NCBI GenBank assembly: GCA_001899765.1
Contig: MKWM01000045.1
Coordinates: forward strand, 2,621 to 39,284
DNA length: 36,664 bases
Reading direction: 5' to 3'
From: Thiobacillus sp. 63-78
GTDB lineage: Bacteria; Pseudomonadota; Gammaproteobacteria; Burkholderiales; Thiobacillaceae
A program made the translations under genes and the position numbers. Numbering within the stretch: the stretch's first letter is position 1; the number at the start of each line of letters is the position of its first letter. The notes under the pieces are model-generated. The model was given only the letters and a program-made list of their open reading frames with translations. It was not told where the DNA came from and searched no databases. Positions 1 to 10,583 of this stretch are shown in pieces.

Positions 1-173
1 CACTGGGCAAAACGGGCGCGGATTTCCGGCATTGTCTTGGCCTCATCAAGCAATTGATGAATTGCCGACAATCCACTATGCGCGTCAATCAACGTCTGCA
101 GCATGTGCAACAGTTCGGACTCCACGATATCGCCATGCCCAGCGGGCGAAGGTAAATTTCTGGCCGTCATCAT
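1..173 (-). CDS. Hypothetical protein, N-terminal fragment (cut by window edge)
   Basis: This reading frame starts with two consecutive ATG codons (173 and 170) and runs off the left edge, leaving 57 residues. An AGGAG-type ribosome-binding site lies a few bases upstream of the first ATG, which supports a real start. The fragment is hydrophilic and probably helical, with a leucine-rich stretch (SELLHMLQTLIDAHSG) and a DEAK segment. I do not recognise a family and there is no signal peptide. It lies downstream of tas on the same strand with about 100 bases between them, so co-transcription is possible. Confidence 0.55.
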   Translation of the reverse strand, partial: MMTARNLPSPAGHGDIVESELLHMLQTLIDAHSGLSAIHQLLDEAKTMPEIRARFAQ

Positions 174-273
174 GATGAACTCCTGAATGGTCGACACCCG
201 GACAGGTGCGATTTACATGCCAGGAAACTGGTAAATTCCAACCAATGGCCGCACTCCAGGCCCACTCCGCGGT

Positions 274-1311
274 TCAGGGCGCCGGATTGGTGAATCGAAG
301 GTCAATGCGCTCGATACCCGCCAGAATGTCGGGACTCAGCCTGACTTCGCGCGCCGCCAGATTCTCCTGCAACTGCGCCATCGTGGTGGCGCCGATGATC
401 GTGCTGCCGACGCATCGGCGCCCGTAGACAAAACCCAGTGCCAGTTGGGTCGGCGTGAGCCCGTGTTGCCGGGCGAGTGCTGCATACGCCGCCACGGCCG
501 GCGCCGTATTGGGCTTGCCATAGCGCAGACCGAATCCGGCGAACAGATTCATCCGCCCCGGCGACGCCGGATCGTCCAGGTATTTGCCGGACAGCGCCCC
601 GAAGCCGAGCGGCGAGTAGGCCAGCAGGCTGATGTGTTCGCGAAAGCCGATTTCGGCCAGGCCATTTTCCCAGGTCCGGTTCAGCAGACTGTAGGCGTTC
701 TGGACCGACACCGGACGCGGCAGACCCAGCGCATCGGCAAGCCGCAGCGCCGTCATCACGCCCCACGGCGTTTCGTTGGACAGCCCCCAGTGGCGAATCC
801 TGCCGCTCTTGATGAAATCGGCCACCGCAGTCAGCGTTTCCTGCCACGGCACGGTCTCGCGTTCCTGCTCCGGATCGAAATGCCGCGAGCCGAACATGGG
901 CACATTGCGATCCGGCCAGTGCAACTGGTAGAGATCGACGTAATCTGTCTGCAGACGCCGCAACGATCCGTCCAGCGCCTGCCGCAGGTTTTCACGGCTG
1001 AAATTGAGCCGGCCTTCGCGGATCCAGCTCAGCGTCCGGCCCGGACCGGTTGCCTTGGTCGCCAGGACAATGCGGTCCCGCGACTGGCGTTTGAGCCAGG
1101 TGCCCACGAAGCGTTCGGTCAGTCCCGCCGTCTCGGCCCGTGCCGGGACCGGATACATTTCGGCGGTATCGATGAAATTGACACCTTGGGCCAGGGCATA
1201 GTTCATCTGGGCATGCGCATCGGATTCGCTGTTCTGCTCCCCGAAAGTCATGGTGCCCAGACAGACGGATGGGACGGACAGGCTGCTGTGGCCGAGAAAG
1301 ATAGCGCTCAT
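274..1311 (-). CDS. tas: NADP(H)-dependent aldo/keto reductase, Tas family
   Basis: Predicted cytosolic aldo/keto reductase of 345 residues, the same length as E. coli Tas. The N-terminal LGTMTFGEQNSESDAHAQ segment is typical of that subfamily. The barrel's catalytic residues are visible: Asp48 and Tyr53 in FIDTAEMYPVP, Lys86 in ATKATGPG and His131 in YQLHWPDR. The C-terminal IIGATTMAQLQEN matches the cofactor-binding end of the fold. The frame extends upstream to 1371, but the ATG at 1311 gives the family N-terminus (MSAIFLGHSSL), although no strong ribosome-binding site precedes it. It is divergent from the EAL/HDOD gene across about 210 bases. The physiological substrate is unknown. Confidence 0.9.
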   Translation of the reverse strand: MSAIFLGHSSLSVPSVCLGTMTFGEQNSESDAHAQMNYALAQGVNFIDTAEMYPVPARAETAGLTERFVGTWLKRQSRDRIVLATKATGPGRTLSWIREGRLNFSRENLRQALDGSLRRLQTDYVDLYQLHWPDRNVPMFGSRHFDPEQERETVPWQETLTAVADFIKSGRIRHWGLSNETPWGVMTALRLADALGLPRPVSVQNAYSLLNRTWENGLAEIGFREHISLLAYSPLGFGALSGKYLDDPASPGRMNLFAGFGLRYGKPNTAPAVAAYAALARQHGLTPTQLALGFVYGRRCVGSTIIGATTMAQLQENLAAREVRLSPDILAGIERIDLRFTNPAP

Positions 1312-1522
1312 CTGGAAGACAGGTCTCAGGTTCTGGGGGGACGCACCGTTACCTCGTATGGCGAAGCGCACGAAGCGGCAGCGGTATGCTTCTGACTCCC
1401 GTCACGGCAGCCAGTTCAGCCGACACGCGCATGGGGTACCTGGCCCTGTTCGCGATGCCGATGCCCATGGAGCGAATGCGCTGCCGGAAAAAATATCAAT
1501 ACCAATCTTTCGAGGAAACTGG

Positions 1523-2746
1523 ATGGCCAAGGAAACCTTTCTCGCACGGCAACCCATCGTCGATGCCGAACATCGCCTGTTCGCCTACGAACTGCTGTTC
1601 AGGCAATCGCTGGCCTCCGTCTCGGCCCAGATCACCAATCAGCTGCAGGCCGGCGTCGAGATCATCGGCAATACCCTCTGTCTCGGTCCCGGCTGGCTGC
1701 TGCACGGCAAGCTCGCCTTCATCAACCTGGACGAAGCCACCCTGATGAGCGACTTCGTCTGCCTGCTCCCGCCCCGCCACGTGGTCTACGAAATCCTCGA
1801 AACCGTTCCGGTCACGCCGGTGCTGATCGCCCGCATCCGGGAACTCCGGCAACTCGGCTACCGCTTCGCCCTGGACGATTTCGTCTGTCTGGACGAGTAC
1901 CGCCCGCTGCTGCCGATGGTCGACTTCGTGAAGCTCGACGTGCTTGAACAACCCCCCGAAAAGACCGTGGAAATCATCGCCCATATCCGGCTCAACTTCA
2001 GCGGCCAGTTCATCGCCGAAAAGGTCGAAACCCACGAGATGTTCGAGCTCTGCCGCCACCACGGCATCCAGTTTTTCCAGGGCTATTATTTCGCGCGCCC
2101 GGAGACGCTCGCCAACAAGGCCATCCAGCCGGGTCAACTGGCCGTTCTCGAACTGATGAACAAGGTTCGCACCTGCGAAGACCTGGGCGAAATCGAGGAG
2201 CCGCTGCGCCGCAACGCCGCCCTGACCCTGCGCCTGTTGCGCTATGCCAATTCCGCCGCCACGGGCCTCCCGCAGCAAGTCCACACGGTGCGCCAGGCGC
2301 TGACCCAGGTCGGCCTGCAGACGCTTTATCGCTGGCTGTCGCTGTTGCTGATCACCTCCAACCCGACACCGACCAACGCCCTGACGGCGCGTACCGCGGT
2401 GACGCGCGGGCGCCTGTGCGAACTGCTCGGACGGGCCAGGGTCGACCGCGGGGCGCAGGACGAGCTGTTCATCACCGGACTGTTTTCCCTGGCGGAACCG
2501 CTGCTGGAAATTCCGCTCGCGTATCTGCTCGAACAGCTCTGCATGCCCGAGCCCATCGTCCAGGCCCTGCTCCGCCAAAGCGGCCCCTATGCGCCCTTCC
2601 TCAAACTCGCCGAGGCTTCGGAACGCAGCGATTTCGGGCAGATCGCCCGTTACGCCGGCGATATCGACTGCAGCCCGGAAGAAGTCAATCTCGCCCAGTT
2701 GCAATCGCTTGCCTGGACCGAGGAAATGACCGGCGAAGCCCATTAG
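1523..2746 (+). CDS. EAL and HDOD domain-containing signalling protein (YuxH/CdgJ type)
   Basis: Soluble 407-residue protein with an N-terminal EAL-like domain (about residues 1-200) and a C-terminal HDOD domain (about 200-390). The EAL signature reads ELLFR at 23-27. The metal loop reads ALDDF but lacks the following GTG. VKLDV, IAEKVET and FFQGYYFARPE correspond to later EAL motifs. Several metal ligands are therefore kept while the catalytic loop is altered, so phosphodiesterase activity is uncertain. Related proteins often act through protein contacts in motility or c-di-GMP networks. The ATG at 1523 follows a good AGGAAA site. The frame is open back to 1250 but that part overlaps tas and looks non-coding. 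A diguanylate cyclase follows downstream on the same strand. Confidence 0.85.
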   Translation: MAKETFLARQPIVDAEHRLFAYELLFRQSLASVSAQITNQLQAGVEIIGNTLCLGPGWLLHGKLAFINLDEATLMSDFVCLLPPRHVVYEILETVPVTPVLIARIRELRQLGYRFALDDFVCLDEYRPLLPMVDFVKLDVLEQPPEKTVEIIAHIRLNFSGQFIAEKVETHEMFELCRHHGIQFFQGYYFARPETLANKAIQPGQLAVLELMNKVRTCEDLGEIEEPLRRNAALTLRLLRYANSAATGLPQQVHTVRQALTQVGLQTLYRWLSLLLITSNPTPTNALTARTAVTRGRLCELLGRARVDRGAQDELFITGLFSLAEPLLEIPLAYLLEQLCMPEPIVQALLRQSGPYAPFLKLAEASERSDFGQIARYAGDIDCSPEEVNLAQLQSLAWTEEMTGEAH

Positions 2747-2894
2747 AAGACCGATTTCACGTAAGCTCCACGCCAACCGGCTCTGCGCATACGGGAACGA
2801 TCGGGCTTCTCTGGAATTTCATTTTTCCCGGCGGAATGCCGATATCAATCGGGCAGATCAATTTTTACCGGCCTTGCCTCATGAGAGCCGCCGC

Positions 2895-4010
2895 ATGACA
2901 GGAATATCGCTACATGATGCACTCCGGCGCTGGCCCTTGATGGGCGTGGCGCCCGAGGACTCTGAAGATCTCCGCCTGAAAAAGGTCGTGTTGACGATCA
3001 CAGCCACCAGCATCGCCTTGCTGGCCCTCTTCTGGGGCGGCCTCTACATCCATCACGGCTATCCACTCTCCGGCGCCATTCCGCTCGGTTATTCGGTCAT
3101 TTCCTTCAGCAGCATCCTGTACTTTTTCAGGGCCAAGCGCTTTGCATTCTTCTGCACCAGCCAGCAACTGCTCATCCTGCTGCTTCCCTTCCTGCTGATG
3201 TGGAGTCTGGGCGGCTTCGCCAATGGCAGCGTGGTCATGATCTGGGCCGTCTTCGCGCCGCTGGCCGCCTTGTTCTTTATCGACCTGAAGGCGGCAACGC
3301 GCTGGATGCTGGCTTTTCTCGTTCTGCTCGCCCTCTCCGCACTCCTCGACCGGACCTTTGCCGCCCATGCGCGCCCGATGCCGCCCGGGCTCAATACCGT
3401 CTATTTCCTCCTCAACCTCGGCTGCGGCTTCATTCTGATCGCAGTGATGCTGCATTACTTCGTCAAGGATCGCCAATCCGCCTATGCGAAGCTCCAGCAA
3501 AGCGAAGTGCACATCCGTGAGCTCATGCTCACCGACCCGCTTACCGGCGTGGCAAATCGCCGGCATCTGGATGCCAGGCTGACCATGGAGATGAGCCGTC
3601 AGGAACGTTATGGCCCGCCCCTGTCCGTCATCCTGACCGACATAGACTGGTTCAAGCACGTCAACGACACGTATGGGCATACAGTGGGCGACACCGTACT
3701 CAAGACGTTCGCCGACCATCTCGCAAGCAGTCTGCGCACCAGTGATTTCGTTGCGCGCTATGGCGGGGAGGAATTCGTCCTGCTGTTGCCCAACACCACG
3801 ATCGAAGAAGCCATCGCTCTGGCGGAACGGATACGCGAAGCAACCAGGCGTATCCGTTTTGCCCAGGCCGATCTTCACCTGACGGCCAGCTTCGGCGTCA
3901 CGCTTGCCCGGCCGGGAGAAACCATGGCGGAAGTCCTGTCGCGCGCCGACGAGGCCATGTACCAATCAAAATCCCGGGGCAGAGACCGGGTCAGCATGCT
4001 GGCGAGATGA
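2895..4010 (+). CDS. Membrane diguanylate cyclase (GGDEF)
   Basis: Predicted inner-membrane diguanylate cyclase of 371 residues, making c-di-GMP from two GTP. About six hydrophobic segments (residues 30-195) form the sensor part, followed by a short linker and a GGDEF domain starting at LTDPLTGVANRRHLD. The active site is GGEEF (290-294) and the product-inhibition site RTSD (281-284) lies exactly five residues before it, so both catalysis and feedback inhibition appear intact. The DIDWFKHVNDTYGH segment is a standard nucleotide-binding motif. The start is uncertain: ATG at 2895 has a weak ribosome-binding site, and an in-frame TTG at 2874 would add seven residues. It is preceded by the EAL/HDOD gene with about 150 bases between them. 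The membrane sensor belongs to no family I can name. Confidence 0.87.
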   Translation: MTGISLHDALRRWPLMGVAPEDSEDLRLKKVVLTITATSIALLALFWGGLYIHHGYPLSGAIPLGYSVISFSSILYFFRAKRFAFFCTSQQLLILLLPFLLMWSLGGFANGSVVMIWAVFAPLAALFFIDLKAATRWMLAFLVLLALSALLDRTFAAHARPMPPGLNTVYFLLNLGCGFILIAVMLHYFVKDRQSAYAKLQQSEVHIRELMLTDPLTGVANRRHLDARLTMEMSRQERYGPPLSVILTDIDWFKHVNDTYGHTVGDTVLKTFADHLASSLRTSDFVARYGGEEFVLLLPNTTIEEAIALAERIREATRRIRFAQADLHLTASFGVTLARPGETMAEVLSRADEAMYQSKSRGRDRVSMLAR

Positions 4011-4020
4011 GCCCAGCCAT

Positions 4021-4041
4021 CCGGCCCGTCTGAACGGCCGG
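4021..4041 (+). terminator. Hairpin after the diguanylate cyclase gene
   Basis: CCGGCC at 4021-4026 pairs with GGCCGG at 4036-4041, extended inward by GT/AC around one unpaired C. It lies 10 bases after the stop codon. No T-run follows, so intrinsic termination is only possible. Confidence 0.4.
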
Positions 4042-4612
4042 AACAACAAACCGGGAAATCTTTCACTCACCCCCGTTCGCAGGCGCCGTTGCCCGGATCG
4101 CTGCGCACCGTCCTGCCGCCCCGATGGACCCGGCATCGGCGGCCACCCATACACCCTAGGGCCCGGTTGCCGATTCTGTCCTGGGCCAGAAAGGATGAAT
4201 GTGCAACCTGACGCTGGAAAGTCATGAATTCGCTCAACCGGACAATAAATGAATAGTTTCAGTGCGCTGTTCCGATGCGGGATGACGCGAACCAGCTGGC
4301 TGGACCAGCTATTTCAGGCGGGCCACGCCAGCCGGTAAACGTATGCCCGCTTATACAAGGCTTCAGTGTCGCGACTAAAATTCAATATACGAAAGGTCGA
4401 TCTATCAAGATGTATTGAACAAGATATCTAAAATTAATTGTTAAATCGACCAGTTTTCTTTAAAAAACAATATAAAAATAACTAATTACACGATTATCAT
4501 GATATATTGCCAAGGTTGATGAAATTTTTGATTTCTTCAAATGAATCCCGATGCCACGACAGGCTCGTTGATATGAGTTTTCATCTTATCCCTGACCCAG
4601 GAGGAAACCCGT
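4042..4612. other. Long intergenic stretch with AT-rich island
   Basis: About 570 bases carry no credible gene. The first half has ordinary base composition and nothing recognisable. From about 4375 to 4530 the DNA becomes strikingly AT-rich compared with the rest of the window. Inside it, GGTCGAT (4395-4401) is repeated inverted as ATCGACC (4445-4451), and TATCATGATA (4495-4504) is a perfect 10-base palindrome. The stretch ends at the well-formed ribosome-binding site of the small gene at 4613. It may hold the promoter and operator of that gene, a small RNA, or transferred DNA. I cannot place a promoter with confidence. Confidence 0.5.
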
Positions 4613-4909
4613 ATGCATACCGCCCTCATCATCGATTGCCTGAAAAAGCACGGGCAGCTGCTCGATCTCGAAATTTCGGAAGAAACAGGCATTCCGCTTT
4701 CCGCAGTACGATTTTCACTTTCCGCTCTGTCGGAACGCGGCGAGATCTCCCATTGCAGCGTGACGCGTTATGACAACGGCAAGCCCATCAAGGGATCGCT
4801 CTGCAGGATTGCGGGATTTTCACCCTCGTTTTCCATGAACAGGCGAAGTGCCGCGAAAAACAGGAACCAGAATCGCTCCAGCCCTGGCAGTTCGGCCAAA
4901 CATCCGTAA
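4613..4909 (+). CDS. Small winged-helix-like protein, probable DNA-binding regulator
   Basis: A 98-residue protein whose first 65 residues read like a winged helix-turn-helix: a helix (IIDCLKKHGQLLDLEISEET), a recognition-helix candidate (PLSAVRFSLSALSERGEI) and a wing-like strand containing a Lys-Pro turn. The C-terminal third is basic, low-complexity and probably disordered (many Ser, Asn, Arg, Lys). The ATG is preceded by GGAGGAAA at ideal spacing, the strongest ribosome-binding site in this part of the window. No cofactor or dimerisation domain is visible. It stands alone behind an AT-rich region containing inverted repeats that could be its own operators. The family is not recognised with certainty. 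Confidence 0.68.
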   Translation: MHTALIIDCLKKHGQLLDLEISEETGIPLSAVRFSLSALSERGEISHCSVTRYDNGKPIKGSLCRIAGFSPSFSMNRRSAAKNRNQNRSSPGSSAKHP

Positions 4910-4939
4910 ATCGGGGACAGCGCAGTCAGCCCCGGTTTT
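4908..4939 (+). terminator. Intrinsic terminator after the small winged-helix gene
   Basis: AAATCGGGG (4908-4916) pairs with CCCCGGTTT (4930-4938), with one G-T wobble and a 13-base loop. The stem begins in the TAA stop codon and its right arm ends in TTTT (4936-4939). Confidence 0.6.
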
Positions 4940-5073
4940 CATGATTCGGGCCACCTGTACCGTTAATTTTTCCATTGATCGTGTCATGCACTGTCGTCCG
5001 GCTTGGCATAATGGCGGCTTCGTATTGTCCCCCGATCGGCCGCGCCATCTCGTGGCCGATCCCTGATCGACCC

Positions 5074-7434
<2,361 letters not shown>

Positions 7435-7489
7435 GTCCGGTTTGATGTCTGGCGCCACACACCGAACATGTCCGGCCATGGCATGTTGC

Positions 7490-7517
7490 CAGGCCGCCGT
7501 GGGCATGTCACGGCCTG
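7490..7517 (+). terminator. Hairpin downstream of tex
   Basis: Left arm 7490-7501 (CAGGCCG..GTG) and right arm 7509-7517 (CACGGCCTG) pair with a two-base bulge and a seven-base loop. It lies in the gap between the convergent tex and DsrE-like genes. There is no clear T-run. Confidence 0.4.
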
Positions 7518-7538
7518 ACGCAACGAATACCCGCGTGC

Positions 7539-7569
7539 CATGCGGCGGCGGCCCGAGGGTCGCCGCATG
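7539..7569 (-). terminator. Perfect 9-bp-stem hairpin after the DsrE-like gene
   Basis: CATGCGGCG (7539-7547) and CGCCGCATG (7561-7569) form a perfect nine-base inverted repeat with a 13-base loop. It is 27 bases past the end of the minus-strand DsrE-like gene. Termination is likely but there is no U-tract on either side. Confidence 0.45.
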
Positions 7570-7596
7570 TATTCAACGCACTTGATACGCAAGCCG

Positions 7597-7974
7597 TCAA
7601 AGTGAAATCACCTGGACGTCGGTGGCGCCCGACAAAGCCGCGTATAGCTGCGGGAAACACCCCACCTGCGCCTCGGCGATCAGGCCTTTCGGCTTGACCT
7701 GGCCACTCCCGCATTGCTCGAACTCGCCTTCGGCCAAGCCGCGACGCACCGCGCACTGGTCGCAGGCCATCAGCAGGATCCCCTGCTCCCTGGCTATTTT
7801 TGACAGTCTTTCGCCGTAGGGGTCGCCACTGCGCAAGGTATGGACGTTGTCGTCGAAGAACATCATTCCCACCACCTGCGCGCCGTGATTGCCCGCTTCA
7901 AGCTGGGGCAGGATCATGGTGTTCAGTTTGAACGTGGCGGCCATATCGGTAATAAAAACGTACGCAACTTTCAT
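7597..7974 (-). CDS. DsrE-family protein with four cysteines
   Basis: A 125-residue soluble protein with a DsrE/DsrF-like alpha/beta fold. It has a beta-strand start (KVAYVFITD), a central segment (VVGMMFFDDNVHTL) and a C-terminal strand (TDVQVISL). Four cysteines stand out: Cys71 and Cys74 in CDQCAVRRG, Cys88 in EQCGSG and Cys106 in VGCFPQLY. Members of the broader family carry persulfide sulfur in sulfur oxidation and tRNA thiolation. The two-cysteine CxxC arrangement is reminiscent of proteins catalogued as SaoD/DsrE-like, but I cannot confirm that subgroup. It stands alone here, with no dsrF, dsrH, tusA or rhodanese beside it. The ribosome-binding site is weak (GAGTGAT). A sulfur-trafficking role is inferred from the family and the organism. 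Confidence 0.78.
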   Translation of the reverse strand: MKVAYVFITDMAATFKLNTMILPQLEAGNHGAQVVGMMFFDDNVHTLRSGDPYGERLSKIAREQGILLMACDQCAVRRGLAEGEFEQCGSGQVKPKGLIAEAQVGCFPQLYAALSGATDVQVISL

Positions 7975-8136
7975 ATCATCACTCGGGCTATAAAAATCGG
8001 GTTTACAAAACTCGCCCGGGGCAGAATTCCCGAAGCCGGTCTTGTCTGTTACGGCAAAAAGCCGGGGCTCTGCGGTTCCCTGTTTTCATGACGGGTACTT
8101 TCCGGCCATGGCCATCCACCAAGCGACCACGGCGGC

Positions 8137-9480
8137 TCAGATCACGCCCTGCGCCAGCATGGCGTCGGCCACCTTGATGAAGCCGGCCAGATTGGCGCCA
8201 TCGACGTAGCTGACGCTGCCGTCTTCGCGCTGCCCATGCTGCAGACAGGCCTGGTGGATGCCCTGCATGATGCCGAGCAGGCGGGCATCGACTTCTTCGC
8301 GCGGCCACGACAGGCGCATCGCATTCTGGCTCATTTCCAGACCCGAGGTGGCCACGCCGCCGGCATTGCTGGCCTTGCTGGGCGCGTACAGGATGCGGTG
8401 CTTGTCGAAGAGGCGGGCGGCATCGGCGGTCGAAGGCATGTTGGCGCCCTCGGCCACGGCAATCAGGCCGTTCTTGATCAGCGTCGCCGCATCGTCGCCG
8501 TTGAGCTCGTTCTGGGTGGCGCAGGGCAGCGCCACGTCCATCGGGACGTTCCAGGGGCGCATGCCGGCATGGAATTCGGCGCCGACGCGCTCCGCGTACT
8601 CGCTGACGCGGCCGTGGAGATGGTTCTTGACCTCCATCAATTCGGCGAGCTTGTCCGGGGTGAAGCCGGCGTCGTCCACCACCGTGCCGCTCGAATCGGA
8701 TACCGTGACGACCTTCGCGCCCAGGGCCATGGCCTTTTCGATGACGAATTGCGCCACGTTGCCCGCGCCGGAGACGCCGACCCGCAGGTTCCCGATCGAG
8801 CGGCCGGCATGCTTGAGCATTTCGTCGGCGAAATAGACGGCGCCGTAGCCCGTGGCTTCCGGGCGAACGAGCGAGCCGCCATAGCTCAAGCCTTTACCGG
8901 TAAAGACGCAATCGGCACGGTTGGTCAGTTTTTTCAGCATGCCGGCCATGAAACCGACCTCGCGTGCACCGACGCCGATGTCGCCCGCCGGCACATCGGT
9001 TTCGGCGCCGATGTGGCGATGCAGTTCGATGATGAAGGCCTGGCAAAAACGCATGACCTCGCCGGGACTCTTGCCCTTGGGGTCGAAATCCGCGCCGCCC
9101 TTGCCACCGCCCATGGGCAGCGTGGTCAGGGCGTTCTTCAGGGTCTGTTCGAACGCCAGGAACTTGAGGATGGACAGGTTGACCGAGGGGTGAAAGCGCA
9201 GCCCGCCCTTGTAGGGGCCGATGGCCATGCTGTGCTGGATGCGGTAGCCGCGGTTGACCTGGACGTCGCCGTGGTCATCGATCCAGGAGACGCGGAAGAT
9301 GACGATCCGCTCCGGTTCGATCAAACGGTCCAGCAGGCCGTGCTCGGCGTATTTGGGATGCCGGGACACGAACGGCCACAGGCTTTCGACGACTTCGGTA
9401 ACGGCTTGCACATATTCCGGTTGCCCGGGGTTGCGCTCGGCGGCGCGACGGATGAATTCATCCGGATGCTGGTATTTCAT
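8137..9480 (-). CDS. gdhA: NADP-type glutamate dehydrogenase
   Basis: Cytosolic glutamate dehydrogenase of 447 residues, identical in length to E. coli GdhA. It aminates 2-oxoglutarate to glutamate using NADPH. Visible motifs are the substrate-binding segment GPYKGGLRFHPSVN, the catalytic glycine-lysine stretch LPMGGGKGGADFDPKGKS, DVPAGDIGVGAREVG, and the Rossmann segment GVSGAGNVAQFVIEKA. The C-terminal part contains SKASNAGGVATSGLEMSQN. The ATG at 9480 gives the standard N-terminus, although no strong ribosome-binding site is seen. The NADP preference is assigned from the subfamily, not from a tested residue. It is monocistronic, with the DsrE-like gene about 160 bases downstream on the same strand. 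Confidence 0.95.
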   Translation of the reverse strand: MKYQHPDEFIRRAAERNPGQPEYVQAVTEVVESLWPFVSRHPKYAEHGLLDRLIEPERIVIFRVSWIDDHGDVQVNRGYRIQHSMAIGPYKGGLRFHPSVNLSILKFLAFEQTLKNALTTLPMGGGKGGADFDPKGKSPGEVMRFCQAFIIELHRHIGAETDVPAGDIGVGAREVGFMAGMLKKLTNRADCVFTGKGLSYGGSLVRPEATGYGAVYFADEMLKHAGRSIGNLRVGVSGAGNVAQFVIEKAMALGAKVVTVSDSSGTVVDDAGFTPDKLAELMEVKNHLHGRVSEYAERVGAEFHAGMRPWNVPMDVALPCATQNELNGDDAATLIKNGLIAVAEGANMPSTADAARLFDKHRILYAPSKASNAGGVATSGLEMSQNAMRLSWPREEVDARLLGIMQGIHQACLQHGQREDGSVSYVDGANLAGFIKVADAMLAQGVI

Positions 9481-9621
9481 GTTGCGTCGATTCTAGGGAT
9501 GGAAAAGTAAAGGGGGGACTGTACCATCCTTGTCGCGAGAGGGCGCCAGGTGTCGAGTCCGCCCGCATGCTGCGACACGCCCCATCAAATCCATGAGGGC
9601 CTTTGCGGCCGGACCGGGAAG

Positions 9622-9669
9622 GATGCAGAATTCGGGGACGCGATTTGATTCGAGCCGTCCCCCTGCATC
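9622..9669. repeat. REP-like bulged hairpin
   Basis: Two nested pairs of arms are present. The outer pair is GATGCAG (9622-9628) with CTGCATC (9663-9669). The inner pair is GGGGACG (9634-9640) with CGTCCCC (9656-9662). The left side carries a five-base bulge (AATTC) absent on the right, and the loop is 15 bases. This architecture resembles REP/RAYT-type extragenic palindromes. No RAYT transposase gene is in the window, and only this copy is convincing. Confidence 0.5.
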
Positions 9670-9734
9670 ACCCTGCCGCCATTTGACCCCGTGCAATTTA
9701 ACCTTGTATCGCCATGCTCGAATCGGGAACACAC

Positions 9735-10091
9735 ATGATCTTTGCCGCAATCGTTCTGTTTTGCCTGGCGACCGCGCTGGGTCTGGGGCTCGTGGTTCTG
9801 GCCGTGCGCGATCGCCAAGGCTCTCCGGCCCTGGCGGCGGGACACGCCGGCATCGCGCTGTCGGGGCTGATCCTGTTGGGGGTGCGGATCTTCAGCGGCC
9901 CCCTCAATATGCTGTACAACGATGCGGCGCTGCTGTTTGTACTGGCCCTGGCCGGCGGACTGGTTCTTCTGGCCCTGCGCTCGGGCGATCGCGAACATCG
10001 TTCGCCCCCGCCCATGATCGGCGTCAGCTTTCACGCCGTCATGGCCCTGGCGGCGCTGCTGTTGCTGATACTTGGATACACCCATCCCTGA
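9735..10091 (+). CDS. Small four-helix membrane protein, unknown function
   Basis: A 118-residue inner-membrane protein with about four hydrophobic helices: residues 1-22 (IFAAIVLFCLATALGLGLVV), 36-55, 64-82 and the C-terminal 98-115. A short positively charged loop (VRDRQG) follows the first helix, and a central segment near 75-92 contains RSGDREHRSPPPM. ATG at 9735 has GGGAA five bases upstream and is preferred. An in-frame ATG at 9714 would add seven residues. No family is recognised and no catalytic motif is seen. It begins a run of three small same-strand membrane or exported proteins, but 144 bases separate it from the next. Confidence 0.65.
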   Translation: MIFAAIVLFCLATALGLGLVVLAVRDRQGSPALAAGHAGIALSGLILLGVRIFSGPLNMLYNDAALLFVLALAGGLVLLALRSGDREHRSPPPMIGVSFHAVMALAALLLLILGYTHP

Positions 10092-10235
10092 ACCCTTTGA
10101 CATTCCGCCAGGCCTGAACGCAGCGTCGTGCCGGAGCGGGAATTTGACAGACGGCATACAAACCGTGGCCGCTCCCCTATAGTTATTATCAGCGGCTGAA
10201 TGAATGCATTTCCAATCCACCCAAAGGAGCGCAAT

Positions 10236-10580
10236 GTGAACGCACGGCATTTCATCACCACCCTGGGGCTCATGTTTTTTGTGGCGGCTCCTTCGCTCGG
10301 TCTCGCGCAGGGCAAAGCGGTGATCACGTCGCCCGCAGATGGCGCCACCCTGGACGGAATGGACGAGAACCGGGTTGCCTATGATGTGGTCTATGGCCCG
10401 CGAGGCGATCACGCCCATCTCTACGTCGACAACAAGGAAGTGGCGATATTGCGCAAGCCCAAGGGCAGCTATTTGCTGGAAACACTGTCGTCCGGCAAGC
10501 ACGACCTGTGCGTCAAGGTGGTGAACAAGGCTCACGTACCCACCGGCATTGAACAGTGCATCCAGGTCACGGTGAAATAA
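10236..10580 (+). CDS. Exported small protein with signal peptide, unknown function
   Basis: A 114-residue periplasmic protein. GTG at 10236 is chosen because AAAGGAG (10223-10229) lies seven bases upstream. The overlapping ATG at 10234 is immediately followed by TGA in its own frame and cannot be the start. Residues 1-24 form a signal peptide (positive ARHF, hydrophobic core, LGLAQ cleavage region). The mature part is beta-rich: KAVITSPADGATLDG, then DHAHLYVDNKEVAIL and a two-cysteine end (DLCVKVV, EQCIQVTV) that may form a disulfide. The PADGATLDG start resembles DUF4399-like exported domains, but this is only a suggestion. It is three bases from the next gene, so the two are almost surely co-transcribed. 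Confidence 0.7.
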   Translation: MNARHFITTLGLMFFVAAPSLGLAQGKAVITSPADGATLDGMDENRVAYDVVYGPRGDHAHLYVDNKEVAILRKPKGSYLLETLSSGKHDLCVKVVNKAHVPTGIEQCIQVTVK

Positions 10581-10583
10581 GCG

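Noticed and set aside
9681-9711. A possible sigma-70 promoter (TTGACC) before the membrane gene at 9735
   Set aside because: The -35 is good, but no -10 better than three matches exists at 16-18 bases spacing.
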